Assembly (NCBI GenBank): GCA_034716415.1
Contig: JAYEJB010000049.1
Location: forward strand, 1 to 10,401
Length of the DNA: 10,401 nucleotides
From: JAYEJB01 sp034716415
Lineage (GTDB): Bacteria > Patescibacteriota > Patescibacteriia > SG8-24
Direction: 5' to 3'
Below the pieces are notes generated by a model. The model had not been told where the DNA came from. It ran no database searches and saw only the letters and a list, made by a program, of their open reading frames with translations. The position numbers and the translations under genes are program-made. This document shows positions 10,258-10,401 of this stretch, in pieces (positions within the stretch are counted from its first letter, which is position 1; the number at the start of each line of letters is the position of its first letter).

Positions 10258-10401
10258 GGGCCCCTCGACGTGGTTCAGGACAGGCCCTTCGACTTCGCTC
10301 AGGACAGGCCCTTCGACTTCGCTCAGGACAGGCCCTTCGACTTCGCTCAGGACAGGCCCTTCGACTTCGCTCAGGACAGGCCCTTCGACTTCGCTCAGGA
10401 C
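10258..10401. repeat. 24-bp tandem repeat array, open at the window edge
   Basis: Five exact 24-bp units, at 10282-10401, each made of AGGCCCTTCGACTTCGCTC plus AGGAC, preceded by one degenerate unit (10258-10281, 19 of 24 matching). The array runs off the window. There are no spacers between units. Dispersed CTTCGACTTCGCTCAGG-like words are familiar from many environmental bacterial genomes, where they also end up translated in annotated ORFs. Confidence 0.95.

Noticed and set aside
10258..10401. CRISPR array
   Set aside because: The 24-bp units are directly joined with no unique spacers, and no cas gene is visible.

Overview
All nine protein genes that I accept read on the minus strand. Their order in transcription is secE, nusG, a 332-aa orphan, a long noncoding stretch, a PPDK-like protein, a 128-aa GC-rich protein, a small tyrosine/dual-specificity-type phosphatase, a ParB-like protein, rplK and rplA. 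The mix of core translation genes, orphan genes, many dispersed short palindromic and tandem repeats, and a complete lack of TGA stops suggests an uncultivated bacterium. A Patescibacteria/CPR-type genome is my best guess. That is an inference from style, not a placement by any marker search. Standard decoding works for every gene.

Core part. secE, nusG, rplK and rplA usually sit together as secE-nusG-rplK-rplA. Here secE-nusG (9184-10047) and rplK-rplA (111-1683) keep their order and strand but are separated by about 7.5 kb. secE has a good sigma70-type promoter, nusG ends at a strong terminator (9135-9164) and rplA ends at another (34-70). nusG and rplK share an almost identical 39-nt start region, followed upstream by a related palindrome bounded by GTGGGGAC/GTCCCCAC. 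The rplK-rplA gap holds three 65-nt repeats and a long hairpin. None of the four core genes has a recognisable Shine-Dalgarno sequence.

Inserted part (about 1800-9130). Every gene here has a purine-rich Shine-Dalgarno sequence. Three units have their own promoter with TTGACA, exactly 17 bp, and a good -10: the 332-aa orphan, the noncoding unit and the PPDK-like gene. The noncoding unit (about 7601 to 6787, roughly 815 nt) runs from a promoter to a strong GC-rich terminator, has no worthwhile ORF and is packed with stem-loops. It looks like a large structured RNA, and I could not match it to RNase P RNA, tmRNA, SRP RNA, 6S RNA, rRNA or a group II intron. The PPDK-like protein keeps the ATP-grasp and phosphohistidine domains but has a different C-terminal domain in place of the pyruvate-binding barrel. 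It may be co-transcribed with the small GC-rich protein and the phosphatase. Two inverted copies of a 130-160 bp repeat with ends of the type GGGGTCAGGTC flank the block from the RNA to the phosphatase.

Repeats. G-rich 9-mer arrays lie upstream of three transcription units (rplK, the ParB-like gene, secE). A 24-bp tandem array runs off the right edge.
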